Source: Saliphagus infecundisoli
Lineage (GTDB): Archaea; Halobacteriota; Halobacteria; Halobacteriales; Natrialbaceae
Assembly: GCF_020177375.1 (NCBI RefSeq)
Contig: NZ_JAIWHV010000008.1
Span: 62,001-126,000 of the forward strand
Direction: 5' to 3'
DNA length: 64,000 nt
Made by a program: the position numbers and the translations under genes
Shown here: in pieces, positions 15,306 to 24,795 of the stretch
Layout: each line of letters begins with the position of its first letter
Position numbering within the stretch: the first letter of the stretch is position 1
Notes under the pieces: generated by a model
What the model saw: the letters and a program-made list of their open reading frames with translations, nothing else
The model's database searches: none
Told to the model about the DNA's origin: nothing

Positions 15306-16676
15306 TCAGTCGTCGGCGACCGTCGGCCGCTCCTCGGGAAGCAGCGGACTCCCGTCGGCCTGTGGTCCGAGTCGCGGGCCAAAAGGCGGGTCGTCGGGGT
15401 CAATGACGCGGCGGGTCCCGTAGTCCGTCGAGCGTTCGACGGGAATCCGGCCGATCGAGGAGATCATCTCGACGTAGTCGCCAAAGGACCGGAACTCGCC
15501 GTGTTCGCCGCCCGCGCGGGTCGTGATCTCCTCCGAGAGGATCGTCCCCATGTAGTCGTCGGCACCGCAGTTCAGCATCTTCAGCCCGCCCTCGTCGCCG
15601 TACTTGACCCAGGAGGACTGGACGTGGTCGACGTTGTCGAGGAAGAGCCGCGAGACGGCGATCATCAGCTCGTCCTCCGCGGGGGAGGCGCCGCCGGAGA
15701 CGACGTCGTGCTCGTAGAGGGGGGTGTTCTGGTGGACGAAGGAGAGGGGAACGAACTCGCTGATCGCGCCGTCGACCCGTTGCTGGAGCTCGCGGACGCG
15801 CTCCAAGTGGAGGGCGCGGTGGGCCTCGTTCTCGACGTGGCCGTACATGATCGTCGCGGTCAGACCCAATCCGACGGAGGCCGCAGCCTCCATCGCCTCC
15901 ATCCACTCGTCGGCGCCGATCTTGCCCGGACAGATCACGTCTCTGACCTCGTCTACTAGGATCTCGGCGGCAGTGCCCGGAACGGTGTCGAGGCCGGCAT
16001 CCTTCAGCCGGCCGTAGACCTCCTCGTAGGACCAGTCGGTCCCCCGGCGGGCGTGGTAGCCCTCTTCGGGGGTCATCGAGTGGACGTGGACGCCGCCGAC
16101 GTCCATCGCCGAGATCTGTTCGGTGTACGTGCCGGGATCGACATCGTAGGTTTCGGGGGGTTTGAAGTTGACCTCCTTCGGTTCGGGATGCGCCCGGAGG
16201 ATCTCCAGGTGCTCGTCGTCGAGCGCGAACGCGGGGTGGAGCCCCGAGACCGAACAGACCTCGTAGATCCCCTTCTCGACGGCGTCGGCGACGACCTCGC
16301 GGGACTCCGCGGGCGTCTTGGTGAAGCCGGCGAACTCGCCCTCGTAGCTCTCCTCGAAGGTGTGGGCGGCGTCCTTGAAGTTACAGAACAGACAACCGAC
16401 GTTACAGGCCGTCGTCACGTTGTTGTTCAGGTTCGCGACGAAGGTGACCTCCTCGCCGACGACCTCCGCCCGGCGGCGGTCCGCGGCTTCCAACACCTGC
16501 TCTTTGCGCCGCGGGTCGATCCCCTCGCTCTCGGAGCCGGTCGTCAGCAGTTCGATCGCGTCCGCGACCGAGAGCCGATCGCCCGCCCGCGCCTTCGCGA
16601 GTGCGTTCTCGAAGGACTGGTCGGTCTCGGGTCGGGCGTCGAACGCGAGGTCGGCCTCGGTCACCGGTCGGTTCAT
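15306..16676 (-). CDS. cofH: FO synthase subunit 2 (CofH), F420 biosynthesis
   Basis: 456 residues from ATG 16676. The radical SAM motif is Cys91-x3-Cys95-x2-Cys98 (CNVGCLFC). KPPETYDVDPGTYTEQ, EILVDEVRDVICPGKI and GHVENEAHR are signatures of CofH, which with CofG makes the deazaflavin FO of coenzyme F420. Length is normal after discarding a long Arg-rich upstream frame that lies over purC. Its presence shows that the cell makes F420, relevant to the LLM enzymes at 50-56 kb. It is divergent from purC. Confidence 0.95.
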   Translation of the reverse strand: MNRPVTEADLAFDARPETDQSFENALAKARAGDRLSVADAIELLTTGSESEGIDPRRKEQVLEAADRRRAEVVGEEVTFVANLNNNVTTACNVGCLFCNFKDAAHTFEESYEGEFAGFTKTPAESREVVADAVEKGIYEVCSVSGLHPAFALDDEHLEILRAHPEPKEVNFKPPETYDVDPGTYTEQISAMDVGGVHVHSMTPEEGYHARRGTDWSYEEVYGRLKDAGLDTVPGTAAEILVDEVRDVICPGKIGADEWMEAMEAAASVGLGLTATIMYGHVENEAHRALHLERVRELQQRVDGAISEFVPLSFVHQNTPLYEHDVVSGGASPAEDELMIAVSRLFLDNVDHVQSSWVKYGDEGGLKMLNCGADDYMGTILSEEITTRAGGEHGEFRSFGDYVEMISSIGRIPVERSTDYGTRRVIDPDDPPFGPRLGPQADGSPLLPEERPTVADD

Positions 16677-16799
16677 CGTCGACACGATGCGCGCACGGGG
16701 CCAAAAACGTGATGGAACGCGCGGCCGAGATTGAAACCTTCTTGGGCCCCGCCCGAGGAGTGCCGGTATGGACCGCGCGGCCTTTGCGGGGTGGCAGGG

Positions 16800-17819
16800 A
16801 TGACGAGCGTCAAGGAGTTCCGAATCGAGGAGCCGGCGACCGACGATTCGCTTGGCCGGGGAACCTTCGTCTTCACCGACGACTACTCGGTCTTCGACTG
16901 GGGGAAGATGCCCGACCGGATCCCCGAAAAGGGCGCCTCCCTCTGTACGATGGGCGCGTTCAACTTCGAACTTCTCGAGCGCGAGGGCGTCCCGACCCAC
17001 TACCGGGGCGTCGTCGAGAACGGCGACGTCCGACCCCTCGCGGAGACCACGCGCCCGCCCTGGGAGATGGCGATCGACCTCACCACCGTCCCGGACCTCC
17101 CCCACGAGGGCCGCAGCTACGACTACGACGCCTACCACGGCGCCGCCGGCGACAACTACCTGATCCCTCTCGAGGTCGTCTTCCGAAACCGGGTCCCGAT
17201 CGGCTCGAGCCTCCGGCGGCGCACTCGACCCGCCGATCACGGCCTCGACCGCGAGGAGTGGCCAGACGAAGCCGTCGATCTCGCCGAGCCGATCGTCGAG
17301 TTCTCGACGAAGTTCGAGGCCGGCGACCGCTACCTCTCGCGGACGGAGGCCGCCACGATCGCCGGCGCCGCCGACATCGACGCACTCGAGGACGTCGCTC
17401 GCGAGGTCAACCGGATCGTCACCGAGCGCGCCGAGAGGGCGGGGTTGACCCACGAGGACGGCAAGATCGAGTGTCTCTCCGACGGCGGCGAGATCCGGGT
17501 CGCCGACGTCGTCGGCACCTTCGACGAGAACCGCTTCGCCTACGAGGGGACCCAGCTCTCGAAGGAGGTCCTCCGCCAGTACCACAAGCGGACCCAGCCG
17601 GGCTGGGTCGAGGCCGTCCGCGAGGCGAAAGAACGAGCCGAACGCGAGGACGTCGCCGACTGGCGGACGCTCTGTGACCGAAAGCCCGAGCCCCTGGACG
17701 ACCGGGTGATCGAGATCGCACGGAACGTCTACTGTTCGGGGACCAACGCCTATACCGACACCGCCGTCTTCGACGCGCCGCCGCTTTCGAGCGCGGTCGG
17801 CTCCGTCCAGGGACTGTAG
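16800..17819 (+). CDS. purC: SAICAR synthetase
   Basis: 339 residues from ATG 16800. GRGTFVFTDDYSVFDWGKMP, VEFSTKFEAGDRYLS and DGKIECLSDGGEIRVADVVG match the ATP- and substrate-binding motifs of phosphoribosylaminoimidazole-succinocarboxamide synthase. It catalyses the aspartate-adding step of purine synthesis. An earlier in-frame ATG at 16731 would overlap the cofH promoter and is less likely. Confidence 0.93.
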   Translation: MTSVKEFRIEEPATDDSLGRGTFVFTDDYSVFDWGKMPDRIPEKGASLCTMGAFNFELLEREGVPTHYRGVVENGDVRPLAETTRPPWEMAIDLTTVPDLPHEGRSYDYDAYHGAAGDNYLIPLEVVFRNRVPIGSSLRRRTRPADHGLDREEWPDEAVDLAEPIVEFSTKFEAGDRYLSRTEAATIAGAADIDALEDVAREVNRIVTERAERAGLTHEDGKIECLSDGGEIRVADVVGTFDENRFAYEGTQLSKEVLRQYHKRTQPGWVEAVREAKERAEREDVADWRTLCDRKPEPLDDRVIEIARNVYCSGTNAYTDTAVFDAPPLSSAVGSVQGL

Positions 17820-17861
17820 AAGACGAACACGCGCCCGAAGAACTCCGAACCGAAAACCGGA

Positions 17862-18593
17862 CTACTCGGCCTCGATCTCCCGCGCTTCCTGGAGCCGCGA
17901 CTCGGCCTCGTCGCGGTCCTCGGGGTAGCCGACGTCGATCCGCCAGCCCTCGAGCTTGATCGCGTCGATCGTCCGCCCCGAGCGGATCAGCAGGTCGATC
18001 GCCTCGCTGATCTCGTACTCGCCGCGATTCGATGGCTGGACGAGCTCGCAGGCCGGGAAGATCGCCGGCGTAAAGGTGTAGAAGCCGGTCATCACGAGGT
18101 TCGTCGGCGGCTCGTCGGGCTTCTCGATGACCTCGGTGATCTCGCCGTAGTCGTTCGTGTCGGTGACGCCGTATCTCGACGCTTCCTCCCAGGGCACCTC
18201 CTCGACGAGGAAGGCGGCGTCGGCGCGGTCCTCGCGCTGGCGCCGGACGACGTCCTTGAGGTTGGCGTTGAAGATGTTGTCCCCGAGCATCAACATGAAG
18301 TCGTCGTCGACGTGTTCGCGAACCGAGAGCAGGGCGTGGGCTAGTCCGTTCTGTTCGCGCTGGTGGGTGTAGGTGATCGGCACGCCCTTGAACGCGTCGC
18401 CGTAGTGTTCGATGATCTTCTCTTTCTCGTAGCCGACGACGACGACGAACTCCTCGGCGCCGAGTTCGACCAGCTGTTCGAAACAGTGGCTCAGGATCGG
18501 CTTGCCGTCTATCTCGACCATGCCTTTGGGTTTCTCGTCGGTCAGCGGTCGGAGTCGGGTACCCTTCCCCGCCGCGAGGACGACTGCTTGCAT
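17862..18593 (-). CDS. Sugar-1-phosphate nucleotidyltransferase (AglF-like)
   Basis: A 243-residue protein. MQAVVLAAGKGTRLRPLT is the nucleotide-binding signature, KPKGMVEIDGKPIL and MLGDNIFNAN are sugar-binding motifs, and VIEKPDEPPTN is the catalytic loop. It activates a hexose-1-phosphate with UTP or dTTP. The closest functional match in haloarchaea is the N-glycosylation enzyme AglF. There is no glycosylation cluster beside it, so the exact sugar is uncertain. Confidence 0.87.
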   Translation of the reverse strand: MQAVVLAAGKGTRLRPLTDEKPKGMVEIDGKPILSHCFEQLVELGAEEFVVVVGYEKEKIIEHYGDAFKGVPITYTHQREQNGLAHALLSVREHVDDDFMLMLGDNIFNANLKDVVRRQREDRADAAFLVEEVPWEEASRYGVTDTNDYGEITEVIEKPDEPPTNLVMTGFYTFTPAIFPACELVQPSNRGEYEISEAIDLLIRSGRTIDAIKLEGWRIDVGYPEDRDEAESRLQEAREIEAE

Positions 18594-18829
18594 GGACCTA
18601 CAACGACCGCCCCCGATTATACGTATTTCGGTTGATGCGTTCTGCCCAAAGAGAGAGCCCGTGACCGCTTGAGCCGGGCCGATGCGGCCGTCCCGCGTAC
18701 TTATCTCCCGTCCTGACGTTCAGCAGAAACCGATTATTACAAATGGGATGACCGTAATTGCATGCGACAAACAAATATGTCTAGTATTAAGTGCACCCGG
18801 TCCGGTCCGGTTATTACCGACCGATAACC
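18594..18829 (+). promoter_or_regulatory. A/T-rich control region before the secreted two-gene module
   Basis: Between the divergent nucleotidyltransferase and the gene at 18830. Bases 18730-18793 are unusually A/T-rich for this genome (GATTATTACAAATG, ACAAACAAATATGTC, AGTATTAAG). AGTATTAAG lies 40-48 bp before the ATG. Promoter elements are likely, but the exact TATA cannot be chosen. Confidence 0.4.
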
Positions 18830-19552
18830 ATGGGCGACAATAGACAGACGAACGACGCTGCCGACGATCACGTCGGGCTCTCGAGGCGGACGACGCTCAG
18901 TCTGATGGGCCACAGCGGACTCCTGTTGGGTTCGCAGTCCGCGACCGCGGCCACGGGGACCGACCCCGGTCCGGGTCCCACCGGTACCCAGGAACACGAC
19001 GTCGACTTCCGGGGCCACAGCCTCGCCAACGTGGGCTCGCTGTCGATGGCTGCCCGTTCTCAACCGATCACCGACTTCGCGGGCCGAAATCTCTCGATCG
19101 GTTCCGACGGCGTCCTCCACGCCACGAGCACGTCGCCGTTCGACGGCGCGCTCGTCCCGATCCAGAACTACGAGGTCGGCGTCTTCTCCCCCCACGAAAC
19201 CCACTTTACCCGCCAACACGCGCCCGACCCGGTGACGATCCCCTTCGACCAGCTCGACGAGGGGTTCTCGAACTGTTTCGTCTCGCTGTCTGGCGCCGCC
19301 GTCGCCTCCGAACCCGACTCGACGCTCTCCGTTCGGCTCGTCGATCTCACCTCCGGGGACCCGCTGGCCGATTCCGAGGTCCAGGAGACGGTTTCGGAAA
19401 CTCGTCCGACCCGGGTTCCCGTCGTCGGCCCACAAGTGGCCTACGACCCCGAACGCAACGCCGTCCTCGGTTTCGAGGCGAAAGTCGGTGGCGGGGACGA
19501 ACAGGTCGCCCTCGAGGGGGCGACCGTTCAGCTGTGGGGTGAGGTGAGATGA
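18830..19552 (+). CDS. Tat-exported surface protein, first gene of the beta-helix module
   Basis: 240 residues from ATG 18830. Arg19-Arg20 in LSRRTTLSLMG, then a hydrophobic stretch and an Ala-rich cleavage region, form a Tat signal. The short repeat-like segment VDFRGHSLANVGSL resembles LDLGGNDITDVGTL in the next protein, a motif common in tail-fibre-like proteins. The remaining ~150 residues look like a beta-sandwich. The stop overlaps the next start (ATGA), so the pair is translationally coupled. Confidence 0.72.
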   Translation: MGDNRQTNDAADDHVGLSRRTTLSLMGHSGLLLGSQSATAATGTDPGPGPTGTQEHDVDFRGHSLANVGSLSMAARSQPITDFAGRNLSIGSDGVLHATSTSPFDGALVPIQNYEVGVFSPHETHFTRQHAPDPVTIPFDQLDEGFSNCFVSLSGAAVASEPDSTLSVRLVDLTSGDPLADSEVQETVSETRPTRVPVVGPQVAYDPERNAVLGFEAKVGGGDEQVALEGATVQLWGEVR

Positions 19553-22500
19553 GCGGAACGAGAGCGCATTTGTCCGGGGATCAGTATATTGCCGCGGACG
19601 AAATGACTACCGTTCAATTCGATCAGACGACTTATGACGACTTTGATGCGCTCGACTCCGAGGACCATACGATTGAGATCCCACAGGACGGACGATACGC
19701 GTTCAAATCCACTGTAAGGGTAACAGGAATCAGTAATGAGGATAACGTCCAAACTGTCGTACGCAAGAACGGATCCTGGATAATCCAGTCAGACGAACGG
19801 AACGGCCCCTATGGGAGTGCGATTTCCTATGACGAGTTCGACGCGAGCGCCGGTGATCGTATAAGCGTTGGTGTCCGTCTCCGGACGGACGAAGGCGGTA
19901 CCGTCCGAGGGAATTCGCGCGAAACTAACCTTCTCGTCTCCCCAGTCTCCTCTACCAGCTTCCCTCGAGAAGCGAACTTGGACCTCGGAGGTAACGACAT
20001 CACGGACGTCGGCACGCTCGCTGCCGAGACGATCGACGCGGAGAACCTCGGCTTCGACGGTTTCGAGGTCGATCAGGTGGTAACCGACGTGCTAGACTCG
20101 GAGGCCACCGCCGCGGGAGCACTCCAGAGCGACTCGCTGTCGGTCGAGGGATGGAACGTCATCGACGCCTCGAACTACGGCTATCCGGGGGATCGGTCTG
20201 GCGGGGACATCATGGAGCTGTTCCGGGAGTTCCCCAACAGCGTCTTCGTCCTGCCCGAAGGGGAGTACTCGGTCCAGTCGGAGCTCAACTGGACCTCGCC
20301 GAACGACGGCTACGACCAGCTCCAGGTGATCGGCAAGCCCCATGCCCGGCTGGTCGTCGACGATCAGAACGTCGATCACTTCGCGTGGCTCGGCAATAGC
20401 CGCGGTGGGGCGTTCGATCGGCTTTCCCTGCAGAACCTGACGCTCGTGGTCGACGGTCGAAACGGATACGACGCGGGTTGGGGCCGGTTCTGGGTCGACG
20501 ACACGGTTCAGAATAGAAACCTGAAACTCGAGGGCCAACGGGCCCACCGCCTCGAGGAGGGTGGCAAGTTCGGCTACTTCTGTTGTATGACCGATCCCGC
20601 TGGGATGGGGATCCACCAGAACATCGATATGCCCGACGGCGACATTCCCTCGGTCCAGTCGGACAACACCGCGATCGGGATCGGTGCCGAGCCTTCTCAC
20701 GTCGGGACGAACCTCTGGCTCGGCTGTTATCTCGAGAACTGGTGGGGCAACGGCTACTACGTGAAAGACGGTACCGGGCGGAACGTCCTCGTCGGGTGTG
20801 AGGCCAGGAACTGTGGGAACGCGAACATCCGGATCGGCTACAGCGACGTCGTGATCGCCTGTCGGAGCGTCTGGGACGACCCACGTGGCGTCGACGAGAT
20901 ACGACAGGGGGTCTGTTTCGACGCCGACGAGGCGAACGGGACCGCCGTCGTTGGACTGCGGATAATCAAAGAGACGGGGGAAAACGCGACGGCCCGGATG
21001 CGAGCGGAGGCCCGCAGCGCGACCTACCGCGACGTCTATATCGAAAACCAGACCGACCAGCGCTCGCTCCAGGTCACCGGTACGGGCTCGAACCCCGAAC
21101 AGGGAATCCTCGCGCTCGACGGCGTCCGGATCATCGACGGCGGCGACGGCTCGATCAATACGGCCGCACTCCGCATCGACCGCGAGAACGTCCACCTCTC
21201 GAACGTCTCGATCGACTGCATCAACGAGGACTCCTATCGAGCGGCTCTCCAGATCCAGAGCGGTTCGGCACGGATCACGAACTCCCGGCTCGCGGCACAC
21301 GGCCCAAGTTACGCGGTGATCCTCGGTACCCAGAGCGGACGGGCCGAGATCGACCGGGCGACGTTCAACGACACGGAAGTCACCCAGGGATTCTACCTCT
21401 ACGGCAACGACGACCAGATCGACTCCCTGGAGATCCGGGACTGTGACCTCCGGGAGGTCGGGGACGTCTTCCCGGCCTACAGCCCGGACGACGACGCCGT
21501 CAACCTCACGCGGGGCGTCTGGCGGGACAATCTCGGCTACCTCGGCGAAACGGAGTGGGGAAGCGGGGGAGCAAGCGCACAGTCGATGAATGTCGCTCCG
21601 TCCTCGACCGGCGGATCGTGGGCCAACGTGGCCGACTACGGCGCGGTCGGCGACGGCGAGGCCGACGACACGGACGCGTTCCGGCGGGCGCTCGCCGATT
21701 CGAGGCGGGTGTTCGTCCCCGAACCCGAGGCGGGCTACTACCTGACCGACACCCTCGAGCTCGACGGCCACGTCCTCGCAGGGGAGTCGGCGGAGTCGGT
21801 CACCCTCGGCTTCGACCTCGGGGAGGCGTCGAAGCCGGTCGGGATCGAGGTCGTGGACACGTCGACGGTGCGGGATCTCGGGGTGATGAGCGGGCGTTCG
21901 CGGTGGAACCTCGGGGCGCCCTGGAGCGGCCTCCGAGCCAACGGCGCTCACGAGGTGACGACCGAACGCCTGGCCGTCCGGGGCTTCGAGTACGGCCTCC
22001 ACCTTCTTGCCAGAGAGGAGGCCATCGAGAACGGCCAGTACGGGATCGCGAACGTCGTCGACTGCGTCGAAGGGGTCCGGCTGGAGGCGACGGAGGGGGG
22101 CCGGGTCGACGGCAACGCCTTCTCGGGCGGCCGGATCGGGATCTCCTCGGCGCGAGCCAGCGAGGCAGACGCCCTGGATCGGGAGACCTACGGCGTCAAC
22201 TTCCACAACGAGACGTGGTCGGCGATGACCGACAACACGTTCGTCACTCCCGCGATCGACGGCGTCGAGGTCGGCGCCCGGTGTACGGGCCGGTACAACA
22301 CGTTCGTGGGTGCGCGGTGTTCGGACATGCGCGGGGAGGAACTCGGGATCGTCTTCGACGACGACGGCCCCTCCCAGCCCCGGTACAACAACGTCTTCGG
22401 CTACGACGACGACGGCGAGGAGCCCGCCCGGATCCGCTACCGCGGCGAGGACGGCATCGGCGAGGACCTCCGGGGGAACTTCGCCGTCGCCAACGGCGTC

Positions 22501-22707
22501 CCCCTGGAGACCGGGCGGATCAACCTCCACGAGGAGGGCCACCACGGCGCGTTCGTCTCCTTCGACGCCGAGAGCCGGGAGTTCGTTTTCGAGTCCGAGG
22601 GGACAGTCGTCGGTCGACTCGACGCCGAGAACGGCGACCTCCGGATCGCGGGGACCATAGAGGAGAACGCCGACCTCCGTTCAGGGGCCGGCAATCGAAC
22701 CCACTAA
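19549..22707 (+). CDS. Tail-spike-like double beta-helix protein with C1q-like N-terminus
   Basis: A 1052-residue protein. Residues ~1-130 resemble a C1q/TNF-like trimeric head (TVQFDQTTYDDFDAL, IEIPQDGRYAFKSTVRV). LDLGGNDITDVGTLAAETI at ~145 is a fibre-type repeat. Two pectate-lyase-3/tail-spike beta-helices follow, one from ~200 (WNVIDASNYGYPGD, FVLPEGEYSV) and one from ~690 (NVADYGAVGDGEADDTDAFR). The C-terminal fifty residues (FVSFDAESREFVFESEG, GRLDAENGDLRIAG) resemble fibre tips. No signal peptide is seen although the fold is extracellular. The first ~400 bp are clearly more A/T-rich than the rest. It is likely a surface adhesin or polysaccharide-degrading enzyme, with no proven activity. 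Confidence 0.75.
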   Translation: MSGTRAHLSGDQYIAADEMTTVQFDQTTYDDFDALDSEDHTIEIPQDGRYAFKSTVRVTGISNEDNVQTVVRKNGSWIIQSDERNGPYGSAISYDEFDASAGDRISVGVRLRTDEGGTVRGNSRETNLLVSPVSSTSFPREANLDLGGNDITDVGTLAAETIDAENLGFDGFEVDQVVTDVLDSEATAAGALQSDSLSVEGWNVIDASNYGYPGDRSGGDIMELFREFPNSVFVLPEGEYSVQSELNWTSPNDGYDQLQVIGKPHARLVVDDQNVDHFAWLGNSRGGAFDRLSLQNLTLVVDGRNGYDAGWGRFWVDDTVQNRNLKLEGQRAHRLEEGGKFGYFCCMTDPAGMGIHQNIDMPDGDIPSVQSDNTAIGIGAEPSHVGTNLWLGCYLENWWGNGYYVKDGTGRNVLVGCEARNCGNANIRIGYSDVVIACRSVWDDPRGVDEIRQGVCFDADEANGTAVVGLRIIKETGENATARMRAEARSATYRDVYIENQTDQRSLQVTGTGSNPEQGILALDGVRIIDGGDGSINTAALRIDRENVHLSNVSIDCINEDSYRAALQIQSGSARITNSRLAAHGPSYAVILGTQSGRAEIDRATFNDTEVTQGFYLYGNDDQIDSLEIRDCDLREVGDVFPAYSPDDDAVNLTRGVWRDNLGYLGETEWGSGGASAQSMNVAPSSTGGSWANVADYGAVGDGEADDTDAFRRALADSRRVFVPEPEAGYYLTDTLELDGHVLAGESAESVTLGFDLGEASKPVGIEVVDTSTVRDLGVMSGRSRWNLGAPWSGLRANGAHEVTTERLAVRGFEYGLHLLAREEAIENGQYGIANVVDCVEGVRLEATEGGRVDGNAFSGGRIGISSARASEADALDRETYGVNFHNETWSAMTDNTFVTPAIDGVEVGARCTGRYNTFVGARCSDMRGEELGIVFDDDGPSQPRYNNVFGYDDDGEEPARIRYRGEDGIGEDLRGNFAVANGVPLETGRINLHEEGHHGAFVSFDAESREFVFESEGTVVGRLDAENGDLRIAGTIEENADLRSGAGNRTH

Positions 22708-22731
22708 GTCGAGCGGGTCCATGATCCGGGT

Positions 22732-23688
22732 ATGACGACGTTCGGAACGGCCGAGGCCGCGCCCGGCGAGACGGCGACGGGGCGCCTCGAGGTGGGGGAG
22801 ACCCGAGACGGGGCCGCCTTCGGCCTCCCGGTCGCCGTGATAAACGGCGCCGAGGACGGGAAGACCCTCTACGTGCAGGCCGTCAGCGACGGTGACGAGT
22901 TGAACGGGGTGGGGGTACTCCGGCGAGTCGTTCCGCGGCTCGATCCAGCGGAGATCTCGGGGACGATCCTGGTGACGGCGATCGTCAACTACCACGCCTT
23001 CCAGGTCGCCCGCCACCGGAACCCGATCGACGACACGAAAATGAATCGGGCGTATCCCGGCGACGCGGAGGGGACGTCCAGCGAGCGCATCGCCCACGCG
23101 ACCTTCGAGGCGGCCTCCCGGGCGGATCTGATCGTCGACCTCCACCAGGGCTCGACGAGCCGGATGATCGACGAGGTCCGGGTGCGGTGTGGCCGCCGCC
23201 ACCGCCTTCACGAGGAGTGTCTCGAGCTGGCGAAGGTCTTTGGCGCGGGCTACGTCTTAGACCAGAAAGGTCCCGACGGCCAGCTCGCTCGAGCCGGGCC
23301 CGACGAGGGGGTACCGACGATCGATCCCGAGCTCGGGGGGTCGGTCGGCTGGGACGAGGCGAGCGTACAGACGGGCGTCGACGGCCTCTACAACGTCCTC
23401 GCTCACTACGGCTTTCTCCCCGGGGACGCAAACTACGGCGACCAGACGCGGGCGGCCGGCTTCGACCAGTACGGCGCGCCGCGGGGCGGGCTCGTCGAGT
23501 TCGCGGCCGACCTCGGCGACCGGGTCCAGTCCGGAGACCCGCTGTTCGAGGTCACGACCCCCTTCGGCGAGCGGAAAGCGGAGGTGACCGCCGAGGAGAA
23601 CGGCATCCTCTGGCGGAGCCGTCGGCTACCACAGGTCGCGACGGGCGAGTACGTCTGTTCGATCGGCGTCGACGTCGACACCTACTGA
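22732..23688 (+). CDS. Succinylglutamate desuccinylase/aspartoacylase family protein
   Basis: A 318-residue protein. The zinc carboxypeptidase-like core includes DDTKMNRAYPGDAEG and ADLIVDLHQGSTSR (His of the metal site). The C-terminal beta-domain (AAGFDQYGAPRGGLVEFAAD) is as in AstE/AspA relatives. The acyl-amino-acid substrate is unknown. The stop shares one base with the start of the threonine synthase gene, so they form an operon. Confidence 0.85.
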   Translation: MTTFGTAEAAPGETATGRLEVGETRDGAAFGLPVAVINGAEDGKTLYVQAVSDGDELNGVGVLRRVVPRLDPAEISGTILVTAIVNYHAFQVARHRNPIDDTKMNRAYPGDAEGTSSERIAHATFEAASRADLIVDLHQGSTSRMIDEVRVRCGRRHRLHEECLELAKVFGAGYVLDQKGPDGQLARAGPDEGVPTIDPELGGSVGWDEASVQTGVDGLYNVLAHYGFLPGDANYGDQTRAAGFDQYGAPRGGLVEFAADLGDRVQSGDPLFEVTTPFGERKAEVTAEENGILWRSRRLPQVATGEYVCSIGVDVDTY

Positions 23689-24794
23689 TGGCGTCACCCC
23701 TCTCCTGTCCGGCCTGTGGCGCCGAGTACGCTCCCGGACCGGACGAACCCTGGCGGTGTTCGTGTGGCGCGCCCCTCGAGCTCGCCGCGGATCCTCCCCC
23801 GAACTCCCCGCAAGGGCGGACAGTCGATCCCGGGGAGGGGCTGTGGACGTTCGAGGAGTGGCTTCCCGTCAGGCGGCGGGTCAGCCTCGGGGAGGGATTC
23901 ACGCCGCTGGTTTCGGCGGGCGAGCGATGGGGCGAGGCAGTGGGGTTCAAGCTCGAGTACGTCTTCCCGACGGGGTCGTTCAAGGACCGAGGGGCGACGA
24001 CGACGCTCTCGCGGGCCGCCGAACTCGGCGTCAAGCGAGTGATCGAGGACTCCTCGGGCAACGCGGGCGCGGCGATCGCGACCTACGCCGCGCGGGCGGG
24101 GATCGACGCGGAGATCTACGTGCCCGCGGGGGTCAAAGCCTCGAAGCTTTCGGCGATCGAACGCGCCGGCGCGCGCCCGGTCCGCGTCGAGGGCGGCCGG
24201 GCGGCCGTCACGGAGGCCTGCCTCGAGGCCGTAGAACGCGGCGAAGGCTGGTACGCGAGTCACGCCTGGAACCCCGCCTTTTACGCCGGAACCTCGACGT
24301 TCGCCTTCGAAATTGCGGCCCAGCGCGGCTGGTCGGTTCCCGACGCCGTCGTCTGTCCGGTCGGCCATGGCACCCTGTTTCTGGGGGCGTATCGTGGCTT
24401 TCGTGCGCTCTACAACGCGGGAATCACCGACCGGCTCCCGCGGCTGCTGGGTGTCCAGTCGGAGGCGGCGGCACCGATCGCGGAGGCGATCGGCGGCGAT
24501 GAGAGAGACCAGAGCGCCGACGCGACGACGGTCGCCGACGGCATCAGGATCGAAGCGCCCGCTCGACACGCCGAGATCGTAGAGGCGGTCGAGGTCACGA
24601 ACGGGGACGCGACCGCCCTCGATGACGGGCGGATCGAGGCGGCTCTCGACCGGCTCCACCGCGGCGGGTTCTACGTCGAGCCGACGTCGGCGGTCGCGCC
24701 CGCGGCCGTAGAACGGTATCGAGAACTGGGGGTCGTAGAGCCCGGCGCGGACGTGGTCGTTCCCCTCACCGGCAGCGGCCTCAAGGGGGAGTGA
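23688..24794 (+). CDS. thrC: Threonine synthase (PLP-dependent)
   Basis: 368 residues from ATG 23688. The N-terminal zinc ribbon has CPAC (7-10) and CSC (24-26). PTGSFKDRGA places the PLP lysine at 99. EDSSGNAGAAIATYAARAG is the phosphate-binding loop. It converts O-phosphohomoserine to threonine. Unlike the paralogue at 7962-9146, all key residues are intact. The desuccinylase precedes it and a Nudix gene follows after 1 bp. Confidence 0.87.
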   Translation: MASPLSCPACGAEYAPGPDEPWRCSCGAPLELAADPPPNSPQGRTVDPGEGLWTFEEWLPVRRRVSLGEGFTPLVSAGERWGEAVGFKLEYVFPTGSFKDRGATTTLSRAAELGVKRVIEDSSGNAGAAIATYAARAGIDAEIYVPAGVKASKLSAIERAGARPVRVEGGRAAVTEACLEAVERGEGWYASHAWNPAFYAGTSTFAFEIAAQRGWSVPDAVVCPVGHGTLFLGAYRGFRALYNAGITDRLPRLLGVQSEAAAPIAEAIGGDERDQSADATTVADGIRIEAPARHAEIVEAVEVTNGDATALDDGRIEAALDRLHRGGFYVEPTSAVAPAAVERYRELGVVEPGADVVVPLTGSGLKGE

Positions 24795-24795
24795 G

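Noticed and set aside
15306-17585. Reading cofH as a 759-residue protein with a long N-terminal extension
   Set aside because: The extra residues lie antisense to purC and do not resemble protein. The ATG at 16676 gives the normal CofH length.
20092-22545. An 817-codon open frame antisense to the beta-helix gene
   Set aside because: It is Val/Asp/Arg-rich with no motif or fold signal. Long antisense frames are expected opposite GC-rich, acidic coding sequence. The plus-strand product has clear domains.
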